Below, in pieces: positions 38,943-50,055 of a DNA stretch of 64,000 bases (position 1 is its first letter; each line of letters begins with the position of its first letter). This DNA comes from Datisca glomerata (Eukaryota; Streptophyta; Magnoliopsida; Cucurbitales; Datiscaceae), in NCBI GenBank assembly GCA_003255025.1, contig QANY01002375.1:372001-436000 (forward strand), read 5' to 3'. Under the pieces are notes generated by a model that was given only the letters and a program-made list of their open reading frames with translations, was not told the origin of the DNA and searched no databases. The position numbers and the translations under genes were made by a program.

Positions 38943-39999
38943 AAAAGGCGCGGAATTGAACAGTATTTAAGAGGGGGTATTAAGAGGCAGTGAACAGTTT
39001 AATTAAGTAGATATTGAAGTAGAAACAGTTAATGAACAGTAATTATCAATAACCAGCCATAATAGGCGGTGAACAGTTTAATTAAGCAAATATTGAAGTA
39101 GAAACAGTTAATGAACAGTAAATATCCCCACCAAGTTTGAGTCTGATACCAAAAGGCGCGGAATTGAACAGTATTTAAGAAGGGGTATTAAGAGTCAAGA
39201 AGATAAATAGTAAAAACGGTATTAATTGAACAGTATTTAAGAGGGGTAGAAGAAGAAAGCTTTGTTTCACAAAACAGGTTTTAGCTCTCAAATAGTAAGA
39301 GTTGTAAAACGAGTTCTGCTTCACAAATGGGAGAAGCTGCTTATTTATAGCTAAGGAAAGTGGAGTTCACCGGGAACCCATCACTAACATGAACTATTCT
39401 ATTCTACAAAAGTAAAAACATTTTACATTTCTACTTTTGTCTACTTTTGACTAAGAATGGTAAAAAGCATGAATAGTTGCCTAATTATTTGACAACTTAG
39501 TATAATAATTATAGAAGAAGACAAAAATGTAAGATCCCTCGATAATTGTTATTTCGGTCTTCGTGTCTTCATAATTACTCTGTCATGATTGCTTATGGTT
39601 GGAATGTCATTGAGACTGTTGCACATTGGATCCCTTGATAATTGTTATCTTGGATTATTGTGTCTTTTTTTTTATTTGTTGGAGAAATCATAATTATTGT
39701 CTCGAAAGTTCATTGTGACTATTGCCATTGTTTGCTTTTCTTGAAGATCATTATGATCGTTGCATTGTACTGAGTTGTCATATCAATTGATTCTCGGATC
39801 TTATTCTAACACTGGTATTTTGCCAAAGACAAATCCATTTGTTTAATGGTTAATTCGGGTCTGTTCATTATCACTAGGATCAATACTTTTGAATAGGACC
39901 TTCAATTGCTGAGGGGTAATTGATCTCTTTGGATTTTTTATTTAGTTTGGTGATTTAACTCTGCAGGTGATTCAGAGTCTGGTTCATTATTATCTTCTT
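38943..39999 (-). promoter_or_regulatory. Viral intergenic region, copy 2, with repeated primer-site block
   Basis: A block ending AACAGTTAATGAACA repeats three times (about 38866-38925, 38991-39045 and 39062-39125), and a second primer-site-like TGGTATCAGACTC lies at 39151-39139 (- strand). A TATA-like CTATAAATAA sits at 39360-39351 (- strand). This looks like local duplication at the genome's start/end point. Confidence 0.6.
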
Positions 40000-40834
40000 A
40001 AAGGAGAAGTAGAATTAGTTCTTCCTTTAATTTGAGTTTAGGCTTGGTGGTCTTTGATTTACCCTTTGAATAGGGTTTGGACTCAAGATTTGATTTGGGT
40101 TTAGAAGAATTTGGACTGGATAGTTTTATTTATGGGGCTAGGTCAATGGGCTTATCAATTTTTAATGGAGCTTCGATAAATGGATTTGCTAGCCTCATAT
40201 TAGGTTGGATACTTGCAAATTCATGGTTGACGGGTGCAATAATTTTATGGGTATTCAATTTATCCCACCATTTAGTATAATATGGTCTGGTGAGGATTTT
40301 ATTTTCAACCGAGTATTGCCATTTCAAAATCTAAGGTATTTTGTATTTCTTTGTAAAATAAAGTATTTGGGGAAAGGAAACCTCAATTGGTGAGGGCTTA
40401 TAAACCTCTGAAAATATATTGAACTATTGTTGTAACTCAATTGTAAAACGTTCTAAGGCAAGACCATGAATGGACCACCATTTTGAGAATCGGTTTGGAA
40501 AATCAATGTTGAAATTGTTATTAAAATTTAAAAATCAAAAGTGAGAAATGTCACTACTTTGATGCAAGAAAATCTCATGTCATGCATCAATACAGTTAAA
40601 ATAATGATTATTTTTATTTAAAAGTATTTTGAAACTTAAAGAATGGTTTTTCCAAACCTTTATATTTATGATCCTGAGAATAGAGAAAGAATGGTAAAGG
40701 ATTCTTTCCTCAGAATTTTTTATTGGGCTAATATTTATGAATTTTGTTTCTAAGAAGATATCTCTATAGAAACTGAGATTTTTGTTATTGTCTAGGGAGA
40801 TAATGAAATTTGGGAATGACATGGACTTTAGCAA
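40000..40834 (-). pseudogene. C-terminal segment downstream of the viral AlkB domain, copy 2
   Basis: 40834-40580 corresponds to residues about 300-373 of the copy 1 frame (NKNLSFYRDIFLETKFINIS). 40327-40130 corresponds to the basic C-terminal segment (HKIIAPVNHEFASIQPNMRL). Frames are broken relative to copy 1. Confidence 0.6.
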
Positions 40835-41619
40835 TTTGTGCTGGATCTTTCAGATGAGTAAATGAAGGTTTAACATGAAAGAGATTATGATAAATTGTTT
40901 GGTCAAGTAATTGAGCATTAAAAGATTGAGTATTTGAAAAGGGGTCAAATTGTTTAACCATGGTTAATTAGTAATAAGATCTGATGGACCCAAGTATTGT
41001 TAATTGGACTTGATTAGGAGTAGAAGGCTCCTATTTGATTTGGGCCTTAAGGGCCAATTGTTGAGTTGAAGACTCTTCTATTTTTGAAACATTTATCACA
41101 TGTTTTCTGAAAGTGATATTGATTCCTTTTATCAAGAATTTCACAGCATGCTTGTGACATTTTTGAAATTCATTAAGCATGATGAAGAAAGTTTCTTTTA
41201 GTACCAAAAAATTCTTTTATTGTTTTATTTGAAAAATCAATTTTAGAATTTACTTATCTCAATAGATTTTTAGTTAAAATTTCATTATTTTTACAAAAAC
41301 CTATTTTCATGCTTTTCTTATACCATTGAATTAATGTTGTATTGAAGTCATACTTCAACCCAGCATGTTCTAAAATTTCATCCAATTCATCAATCCAGTC
41401 ATTTGTTGGATATTCAAATCTATTATGACCATAATTAATGAATGGAAGTTTTAGACAAAAAGCTATTGTTTTATCATTGAGCTTCTTGATTTTAAAACAA
41501 TTTTGATTAAATATTCTTGCCTTTACCTTCCCATATTCTAGTAGGCCAGGTTTCTTAAATTGCCCTATTGCAGAGTCTTGGTTACATTTTCTGTAAAAGA
41601 TTACAAGTAAAGGGGTCAT
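40835..41619 (-). pseudogene. AlkB-like domain, copy 2, inactivated
   Basis: The 121-codon frame 41619-41254 aligns with residues about 28-145 of copy 1 (FINYGHNRFEYPTNDWI, IQWYKKSMKIGFCKNNE). The iron-binding H-x-D of copy 1 reads C-K-N here, and the frame breaks before the second half, which continues out of frame to about 41090. Confidence 0.7.
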
Positions 41620-42088
41620 GAATTTGATTATTAATACATTGTATGAATTAAATATTGAATCAAAATTGCTATAAATAGATTGTTACCTGACAAAAATTTG
41701 TTTGGAAGGAATCTCGAAACATATTTTGCAGATTCATAATTAATTAAAATAAAGTTTTGATTTAATAAGGCAAATTGTATGAGATAAATTTTAAGTTCTA
41801 GAAATCTATTTGATTGAAATAATTTGATTCTTTTTGCAAAAATAACTAAAATGTTTTATTTTATTATCTTGGCAAATAATTCAAAGTATTTCCAGTATTG
41901 TTTGTCATATATAAAGGAAATGTTATAAATGTAAATAATCAAAAAATTCAACCAGTTTTGTCTACTAAGAATGCAATCAATTAAGAATTGATTAAAGAAT
42001 TCTATCATTATTTTCTGAAATTTACTTGGAGCAAATTTAAGATCCAATAGTATTATTTTCCATTTATAATGAACAGATATAATTTTGT
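41620..42088 (-). pseudogene. RT/RNase H remnant, copy 2, truncated at the MULE junction
   Basis: Traces matching copy 1: FAPSKFQKIM near 42030 and the RNase H tail (LPNKFLSGNNLF) near 41690. Homology to copy 1 stops at about 42088, where the MULE palindrome array resumes. Confidence 0.55.
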
Positions 42089-42150
42089 ATGTGACTACTT
42101 GAAGGGTTCGAGTAGTCAAAAAATACTACTGGAACCCTTCTAGTAGTCAT
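42089..42150. repeat. Palindrome pair at the right junction of the viral insert
   Basis: GTGACTACTTGAAGGGTTCG and its CCC-centred partner, separated by CAAAAAATA, continue the unit pattern seen at 30230-30540. The virus therefore sits inside one original palindrome array. Confidence 0.85.
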
Positions 42151-42379
42151 GTTTGTCTCATGTTAGTGAGCAATCAAAACACAAAAATTGGCATCATCCA
42201 CAAGTAGTCAATCTTGAACCCCTCATTAGTTATAATTTCTTGAATTCTAATCAACAAATATATCCAATATAAAAACTTATTATCCAAAATAGTGTTTATA
42301 AAAATTCAGAAATCCAAACAACAAATAAAAACAAAGTGTTCATAGTTCTGCAAGACCTTCAAGTGGAGATGTACGACAA

Positions 42380-44390
42380 AAAAATCCACTATCAAATTTT
42401 TGTGAAATTGTGGGATGAGTTTTTTTCCTAATAGTTGTTAAGTTTCAACCATAAACCAAGGCCTCCAAAACTTTTAAGGCAAAAACACCACAATCAGACC
42501 TACAAAACAAAAGTAAAATAAATCAGATATCCTTCTTCTATGAATTAAGGTCATATGTACTAGAACAAAGCTCATTCATTCCCTTGTTGAGGAACTTTGA
42601 CATGAGTTAGAGTCCACTCGTCAAGCACTTTATGGACTTCCTTTCTATTTTCATAAAAGTTCATAAGTTTTAGTACACGAAGGAATGGATGGGTGAAGGG
42701 TCACATTAGTGGACGGAGGTGGGCTCGTTGAATGGCATTTCTCATTGAATTATAGACTTTGATAGCTCGTTCATTGAGGTCCAACTCCACGGTTATCCAG
42801 TGAGATTTGTTCACGTTCATAACAAACAAAACCTATACAATAGTATTTCAGTCAACTTTGCATAAAATAACTTTTAAAGAACATAATATGAAAAATGTGT
42901 AAGAGTACATACTCGATCGCAGGAATCTCAATCTCTTCCAAAATATGGTCTCAGCCCGACTATATAAGCTCGTAAAAGGTCATTTTCTTCTAATGAAAAT
43001 TAGGAAGGATTAACATCAAATAGTTCACATCTACTAGACATGTTAGCCTACATTTGGGGTCAGCAAATTGATCACTATAGCATACTAAGTTCGTAATGAA
43101 TTTGTACCTTGGAAAAAAGCTAAAAGCTTACCTGAAAAATAATGTCAGAAATATTGATTCGTAAATGTGGGTGGATGTCATGAAGATCCCTCCGAATTTT
43201 GAGTGAGTGCTCATCAATATGTTGCCAACAAAATAAGGAAAAAATCTGTTATAAGTTGTAGAACGGAGAACATGATACTACTTGAACCCTTCAAGTAGTA
43301 TCACGCTCACTGGATAACTTAATGCAGGACTAAAATATATCTACTTGAAGGGTTCAAGTGGTCAAAAAAGACTACTTGAATAGTCTCATGCCCACTAGAT
43401 AACTTAATGTATGACTAAAAATATTTACTTGAAGGGTTCAGGTAGTCAAAAAATACTACTTGAACCCTTCAAGTAGTCAAAAGACACTACTTGAAACCTT
43501 CAAGTAATCATAAAATACTACTACAGAACATAAAAAAAATCTAATTGGTTGAGTTCTAAACTAATTAAATACGAACCTCTGATTCCAACCATTCAACTAG
43601 ATCCAAGAGCTTGGAGAAGAAATTCTTACCAATAGTTGAAATGTTAAGTTGGATAGTAGTGCTACAAAACAAAACATATATGTACAATCATTTAACCTTC
43701 TTTTAAACAAAACAAAACATATATGTATATAAGTTCAGGAAATTACTTGTCATCAACGGAGTCATACCACTAGTCAATTTTTTCTTCTTTCATCAATTCA
43801 TCAAAGGGTTTGAATGGTAGTGAGGGGGCATCTTTCTCAAATTGTTCTATCCGACGTTGTTTTCTTGCCGGATGGAGACTTGACATAATGGGAAGGAAAG
43901 TGTGCTTTCTCTTTCCCAACTCCCCAAGCACATCTACAACATCAGATTCTGAAAGTGACTTGTCCACTTCTATGTCAACCCCCTAAGAAGGTATCTCTAC
44001 CACCTGTCTCAGCCTTCTCAGTAGGCAGATTTGGCTCTTTCTCAGCAGTGTGTTGTTCTTATTCATTGATTGTATCTTCCAATAATTCAATATCGTACTG
44101 TTGAAAAATTTGAGAAATGATGTTGGATGTGTTATCATCAATATCATCCAACTTTCCTAATTGAGACTTTTCCAATGAAGAACCATGAATTTCATGTCCC
44201 CCCCCCCCTTAGTACCATCTAATCCCCCCTACCATCCAACTTTTCTTCACGTCCGACATCCACCTTATTAAAATTTTTATGACCATCCTTAACAACTTGG
44301 TCAAAAGAATGTACATAAAAATCTTGCCCAATTGGGGATCTCACTTGTTGATCAATAAGGACATGTACTAACCTACAATGATTTATTTAA
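42380..44390 (-). pseudogene. Ulp1-like C48 cysteine peptidase gene carried by the MULE (KIKI/Kaonashi type)
   Basis: The - strand shows exons of one gene: an N-terminal part (44390-43745, including MDKSLSESDVVDVLGELGKR at 43967), 43665-43580 (STTIQLNISTIGKNFFSKLL), 43215-43138, and the peptidase end. The peptidase part has NKSHWITVELDL (His at about 42800-42802) and SDCGVFALKVLEAL (Cys at 42490-42492), the His and Cys boxes of Ulp1-type SUMO proteases. At the Asp position, 17 residues after His, the sequence has Asn (YNSM, 42749-42751). Stops are present in the N-terminal part. MULEs with a Ulp1-like second gene are known in plants; its role in transposition is not settled. It converges on the transposase gene at 26990-29562. 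Confidence 0.72.
43275..43515. repeat. Palindrome array inside an intron of the Ulp1-like gene
   Basis: Five or six copies of the 23-bp palindrome lie between the exons ending near 43580 and starting near 43215, with spacer text GATAACTTAATG shared with the other arrays. Confidence 0.85.
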
Positions 44391-44394
44391 AAAA

Positions 44395-44632
44395 AATACT
44401 TGAACAGTTCAAGTAGTGAACAAATCACTACTTGAAGGGTTCAAGTAATTAGTTACAACTACTTGAACCCTTAAAGTAGTTACATGTTTTGACTTTCAGA
44501 GTCAAAATCACTACTTGAAGGGTTCAAGTTGTCAGATACTACTACTTGAACCCTTTAAGTATTTACATGTTTTAACTTCCAAAGTAAAAATGACTACTTA
44601 AAGGGTTCAAGTAGTCAGATACAAAATTTTTG
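44395..44632. repeat. Right terminal array of 23-bp palindromes
   Basis: Six or so copies of ACTACTTGAA...TTCAAGTAGT with slight decay. It may mark the right end of the MULE; no terminal inverted repeat longer than the palindrome was found. Confidence 0.85.
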
Positions 44633-45929
44633 ATACGCCAAAGGAGTGAGTTCGGATTGCCAGACAATACCTTGGTTATTGGGATCGTGATTCAACTATG
44701 TTAGAGTTGCGTGATTTATGGATATAGAAATTCGTGGTTAGATTGTAAAATACAAAAATATCACCTTATACTTTATTGATGGGTGTGTGAATAAATTAAC
44801 TTGGCCAGGTACTCGATGAAATGAATCATTGAATAAGACATGAGGAATTGTACGAGACAATTCACTATTATATCTTTTTATTCACAGTCAATAAAGGAGT
44901 TAAGAAAATAATAACAATAGGGGTAAAATGGTAATTCTATTTCACATTCTTGTTACTGATATTCATGAAGGGTAATATGTTAAATATTCTATGGACCGTG
45001 AAATAAAAATGTTTATCTGTACCAACAGAAAATGTAGCGTGCATGAATCGAGAGTTGATTCGGCATCAGACCTATAGAAATAAATTCATCGAGTATTTGA
45101 GTCCAATAGCTTTATTCATGTGGGTCCATTCGATCTTTGGAGTAGCTTATAAAAACATGAATGAAAAACAACACTAATTAGACCAAAAATATATTTTGGA
45201 TCAAGGTATATTTCTCGAACCCATATATGATGGGTGTTATCACTTAATTAGTGACAACTAAATAACTAATGTGCAAAGTAATTAATTGGTTATTTTCTAG
45301 TTATTGGATAATTAATAAATAAAATTAATTAATTAATTAATTGATAAAAATCAATTTAATTTGTCAATTTGAATTGATGAATTTGGACATAACATTGACT
45401 CTAGAGACATATGTAATTTTTGATAATTTAACATATAGGAGTGTATGTGCAAATTTCATAATTATTATATAAGATATGGCAATAGGGTTGCATCACTGTG
45501 TGATTACACATAGCAGAAAAGAGTTTCTCTCCCTCCCCTGCTTGCCGCTGAAATCTATAGAGGAGATGGAAAATTTAGATTTTTCTTCTCCAGTTATTTT
45601 AAGAGCACACACTCAATTCAGGATCAGCATCTAATTGAGATATACTTCTGAATCATACGTCAAACGCCCGTGTATTTGGACCTTATAGAATGACCAATCA
45701 ATGAAAATGTAGCATGATGGTGTTCATGTCTCAATATTTCAAATATATAAGTATGTGTATTGATGAACTTTGTAACTTTGAAGTATGGACAATTTTACAG
45801 TTTCATGGCTCGTAACCTTTGTTAAATTTCTCTGAATGGCTATCAACGAGCAACCTTAAACAACTTGGTTTTATCAATGTATAACTCATACATATTTATT
45901 GTGTCTGATACAAGCTGATTCAAATCAAC
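44633..45929. other. AT-rich sequence of unknown origin between two MULEs
   Basis: About 1.3 kb with no frame or family I can recognise. It may be a solo LTR or the lost interior of the second MULE. Confidence 0.3.
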
Positions 45930-46615
45930 TCATTGCTCACTAGAACCAAGTCGTTGCTCATTGGACCCAAGTCGTGCTGGCAAAGGACAAGTGGTCTTAG
46001 GTTCGGGACGAATATTCAAGTCTGGAATTGTCGTATGTTCATCTCCACGGATGGCTTCATCATGGTAAAAAACATCATTATCGTCACCAAGGTCGTTACA
46101 GTCGTCATGACCAAAAACATCATCATAATGACAGTTCCTTTCAAAATGATCAACACTCTCAAAGCGAATGCCTTCATGTAGAGGTTGTCGTGACATTATG
46201 GTTCCAGGAACCCAACTATGATTAAACCTAGTAGTTTCAGGAACCCAAGGTTGTTGTGACATTTTGGTTTCAGGAACCTAACTTTGATATGGAAAACTTT
46301 TTATGCTTGGTACTTACAAATATTGGTTCGAAGTGATTCTGATTCATTCTCCTTAACAAAGAACTGTAAATCTCTATAATTTAAAATTTCAGCAGGAGGG
46401 CAATGGACATGGCTTCTATAAAAAAATTTGATGGACATATCATATTTTAAGGGGTATATTTAGAGTTTTTCATGCAATATACCCAATAGCGTGGTAAGTG
46501 CAGTTAGTTGACATCTCCAATAATTTGGTCTTCTCTCCATTAAAATACCATGTTGTACCATTTCTCACCCAATCTCCATCATGAATTATAAAAATTTGAA
46601 CCTTGGACATATATG
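45930..46615 (-). pseudogene. N-terminal part of a second MULE transposase
   Basis: On the - strand 46610-46440 gives an N-terminal segment similar in layout to the first MULE (GDWVRNGTTWYFNGEKTKLL). 46262-45930 is a 110-codon frame with an acidic stretch and TTIPDLNIRPEP, matching the PDLNRRPEA linker of the first element. No core domain follows, so the element is truncated. Confidence 0.65.
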
Positions 46616-46679
46616 TATATACATCAATGAAGGAAGTCAGTACAAGAAGACTACATAATGAAATGAAATATTACAGGAT

Positions 46680-46830
46680 GATCGTGTAGACGTCGTGTAG
46701 TGTACACGAGGATCGTGTATACTGCGCGAAATGTACACAATGCATATACGAGGTCGTGTAGTACTTATGTAGTCTTCGTGTACACTACACGATCATCTTG
46801 TAGTAATCATGTACACTACATGAACTTCAA
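46680..46830. repeat. Palindromic cluster of the second MULE (GTGTAC type)
   Basis: Clustered inverted motifs such as TCGTGTAGTGTACACGA and TTCGTGTACACTACACGA. It occupies the same position relative to the transposase 5' end as the TACTTGAA array of the first MULE, with unrelated sequence. Confidence 0.75.
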
Positions 46831-46924
46831 ACAACGCACTGCATGTTGTTGTTGAAAAAAAATCTCAGAAAACTCATGAACAAAGAAAAACCCATGAAGC
46901 TTCAAGCTTTTCAGAAATAAGAAA

Positions 46925-47200
46925 ATAAAACTCATACCTGCAAGCCTTCAATGAAGATGAAGAAGATGATGGAAGTTTTTCTTGAAGATAAAGAAGAAAA
47001 TGAAACCTATTCTCTTGCGCAGTAGAAAGACAATGAAGAAGAAATGACGAAGAAGAAGTTAAAAAAATGAAAAACGAAGAAAGAGAAATGTGGGTAATAG
47101 AGATGAGTAGGGAGATTGAGTGTTGATTGAAGTAGAATTTAACATTTAATTGGATAATGTGTAAAAATAATAATCACGAAGAAAAAGAAAAAAAAATGAA
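46925..47200. repeat. GAA-rich tract upstream of the second MULE
   Basis: Purine-rich GAAGAAGAT-type sequence; on the - strand it is a CTT tract leading into the MULE, like the CTT tract before the first MULE. Confidence 0.6.
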
Positions 47201-47289
47201 GATAATATGAACCAAGAGTTAGAGCACGCACAAATTAGACAACTGATAAGTGATATAATTTAGAAAAACACCCAACAAATTATTGCATA

Positions 47290-47420
47290 ACCCGTCCCAG
47301 CGCCGGTCCTCGGTGAAAAATAGGAGAGGGGGTTCAAATGAAAATTAATAAACCATTTTTTGGTGGGAGAGTCAGAGATCAGCGAAACCGTCCGGACATT
47401 TGAGCGGAATATTCCTAACA
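47290..47420 (+). promoter_or_regulatory. 5' flank of the NUDCD2-like gene
   Basis: A locally GC-richer stretch between the GAA tract and the ATG, likely the core promoter and leader. No clear TATA box. Confidence 0.35.
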
Positions 47421-48985
47421 ATGGCGGATAAATTAGCGCCTGAGAAGCGCCACAGCTTTTTGCACAACGGTCCCAATCTTTCTCTGTCTCTTTGATTTTG
47501 TTTTTCCTTCTACTAATTTGATTTTAGTGATTGAATTCGTGATGCGATTTTGATTCTTCAGGTCAGAAAGTGTTCGAATGGGATCAGACGCTGGAGGAAG
47601 TGAATATTTACATTAATCTGCCGCCTAATGTTCATCCAAAGCAATTTTATTGTAAGATTCAGTCCAAGCACGTCGAAGTTGGCATCAAAGGGAGTCCTCC
47701 TTATCTCAATGTTAGCCTCGCTCTCACTACACCAAAAATTTATCTTCTGCGTCCGTTTTTTTTTCATTCTGCTTTAATGTTAAGTTTCTTACTGTTGTTT
47801 ATCTTTTCGGTTTCTCAGCATGAACTAACTTGCCCGGTGAAGACGGATTCATCTTTTTGGACTCTCGGTAATTCATTTCACCCCGATCTTCAAGTCGCTT
47901 ATTTCAGTTGATTGATTTGATTTTCTGTTGAAATTGAGGAGTTGGAAGAATAAAATTGAAAATTTTAAGCCTCGTATTGTTGTTGTTTTGTTATTTTTAT
48001 GTGGCAGAGGATGAGATCATGCACATAACACTGGAGAAGAGGGACAAAGGTCAGACATGGGCTTCTCCTATACTGGGTCAGGGTCAGCTGGATCCTTACA
48101 CATCTGACCTTGAGCAGAAACGCCTCATGCTTCAGAGATTTCAAGAAGAGGTAGACTTATGCTTTACTAGTTATACCATACAGCGTACGCTTTCACGCAT
48201 TTGACAGTTAACACAGTAATATATAAAGAGTGGAGAGAAATGGAGAAAATGGTTTGAATTGCTATCATTGGATAATTAGTTGAACCCGTCGATACATTGC
48301 TATCTTCATTTACAACTGTTGAGCAAGGAATTGATGTTCAAGCGGCATTTAATAGGACCTACTAAAAAATTGTAACTCCAAAAGACGGTTAAATCTAAAT
48401 AATATCTTTTAAAGTTCTATTTCTTTCCGAGAGTAATATGAATGTTCTATTATGTTCTATCAACACACTAAAAGGGTTATACAATATATCTGGTGTGGAA
48501 ATCGGCCAACATTTCTATTGGCAAATAGGGGGTTTTTCCAAGTCCATGCCCAAGTACTTATTACTTCTTGGGTTTTGATTACATCCTACCGTTTTGTTTA
48601 AGTGTTAGGGAGATTGATCATTAATTTTCCAGATAACATTAAGTCTTGTCACTTTCATTGCTGCATAAGTAATACATCTAAATGTCTCCGAGGATCCCTC
48701 AAGACTGGCTATTGAGGACCTGTTAAATGGGGACGGTATCATAGACATACCTTTTGGCAACTCGGCAATGAGCCCTGACAAATAACAAGCAATAATGTAA
48801 CTGTCGATTTTAATTTCAATGCAAAATGGTTTATCTATGCAAATACTCTCTTTGGAAATTTGTTATGGTAATATAATACTTTGTGCTTTCTTCTGCAGAA
48901 CCCTGGTTTTGACTTTTCACAAGCTCAATTTTCTGGGAACTGTCCTGATCCAAGGACCTTCATGGGTGGAATCCGTTCTGGTTGA
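47421..48985 (+). CDS. NudC domain-containing protein 2-like co-chaperone (CS domain), 5 exons
   Basis: Exons 47421-47469, 47562-47710, 47819-47867, 48008-48150 and 48899-48985 join to 477 nt, 158 residues plus stop, with matching phases and GT-AG introns. The CS/p23-like fold spans about residues 20-105, from [18 protein letters not shown] through HVEVGIKG to [15 protein letters not shown]. The C-terminus (residues 131-144, [13 protein letters not shown]) is the hallmark of the NUDCD2 group, and the length equals that of animal NUDCD2 (about 157). NUDCD2 proteins assist HSP90 clients and dynein-linked LIS1 in animals; in plants the role is inferred to be cytosolic chaperone assistance. The start is the first ATG in frame after the leader. 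The gene appears intact even though transposons lie on both sides. Confidence 0.9.
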
Positions 48986-50055
48986 CAATAATGTTGTGCT
49001 GAATTCCTTACATCATCCTGTTGTAAGATCCTGACCACAAGTATGTTTGACAATTAAAGGTCCAACTTCTGACCCCTTATCGCTTTTAGGCTGGGACAAA
49101 GATTTGCTTTAAATCTGTAGTCAGTTTGTAACTCTCAATTTGCAGCTATGATGAGTGGTAACACAGTGCAGCATTTTAAGCTAGTTGCTCACTTGCTTGT
49201 TCTACTTGTCATGTTTCGGTTGCAGATGTAAATTTAAGCTACTGACTTATTAAATTATATAATCTGGTGCTTGTTCTAAGGAGAATCATAATCCTCCCCA
49301 AGAAAGCGTGAGTAATGAGGATAGAAAATTTGTATAATTTTAGAAGTCGACTGAAGATTTATATTTTAAGTATCTTAATTTATCTCTATTTCTACTATAT
49401 TAAAAATGGTTTGAGGGGAAGAAACTTTTAAAACTTATTGTATAATTTTAAAATTCTTCTTCACACGTGCTTTTCTACTAGTATATTAAAACATTCGGGA
49501 TTCAACTACACTCCTTCACATCAAGAAAATGATTCATGGTGCTTTCCACAGGAAGAGGCTCAGTTTTTTCTTTCTTCGTTTGAAAATGAATTACATAAAG
49601 CACGACCTCCTTTCTCGATTTCTCTTCTCTGGTCCTTGAACAAAGAGCATGAAGTTGATATTTGATAAAATAAAGATGTATTGCAAGGGATTCTTATTTT
49701 ATTGAAGTGCATTGTCATGTCTAATATAATATTTTCTCACATTTACCGCTACAAGATAGTATTCTATGGAGGAAAAGGTAACTCAAACATAAGGATTTTT
49801 TTCTTTAACTTCTTTATTGTTTGTCGTTGTCTCAACGAACTAGTGGCCTCAATCCATTTCCATTGTGCGTAGTCAAAAGCAATTTTCAAATCATTGGAAC
49901 CTTGAGCAAAATCTGAAGGGTAAGGTCAAATTCCATGCAAATTTGCTTTGTTGTATAAAGTAGCCTACAGAAATTCATTCATGAATCCATAAAACAAAAG
50001 CCTTCATTGTGCCCTCAATTCTCTTCCTCTGAAAAACTATATTCTTTATCTTTTG
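48986..50055. other. 3' flank of the NUDCD2-like gene, nothing recognised
   Basis: AT-rich DNA with short chance frames only. The first few hundred bases probably hold the 3' UTR. Confidence 0.35.

Larger units (their letters stand above)
30565..42088 (-). mobile_element. Endogenous pararetrovirus (Caulimoviridae-like), more than one genome copy in tandem
   Basis: Gene order on the - strand from 42088: RT/RNase H remnant, AlkB domain, C-terminal segment, intergenic region, leader with primer site, movement protein, coat protein, zinc knuckle, aspartic protease, decayed RT/RNase H, AlkB domain, C-terminal segment, intergenic region. The same AlkB landmark (FINYGH) recurs at 41442 and 33587, giving a period of about 7855 bp, a plausible circular caulimovirid genome length. 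Primer sites resemble TGGTATCAGAGC, complementary to initiator tRNA-Met. No integrase and no LTR pair of the retrotransposon type were seen. An inverted leader fragment caps the left end. Many stops and frameshifts make it an old, non-viral-producing integrant. It lies between two halves of the palindrome-bearing MULE. Confidence 0.88.

Noticed and set aside
44633..45929. Solo LTR
   Set aside because: No TG/CA edges with matching target duplication could be identified; left unassigned.
47421..48985. Small heat-shock protein (HSP20)
   Set aside because: The CS domain fold is related, but the ENPGFDFS-type C-terminus and length point to the NUDCD2 group.
49438..49665. 75-codon frame downstream of the NUDCD2-like gene
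   Set aside because: No recognised domain, no splice context, and composition close to random AT-rich DNA.
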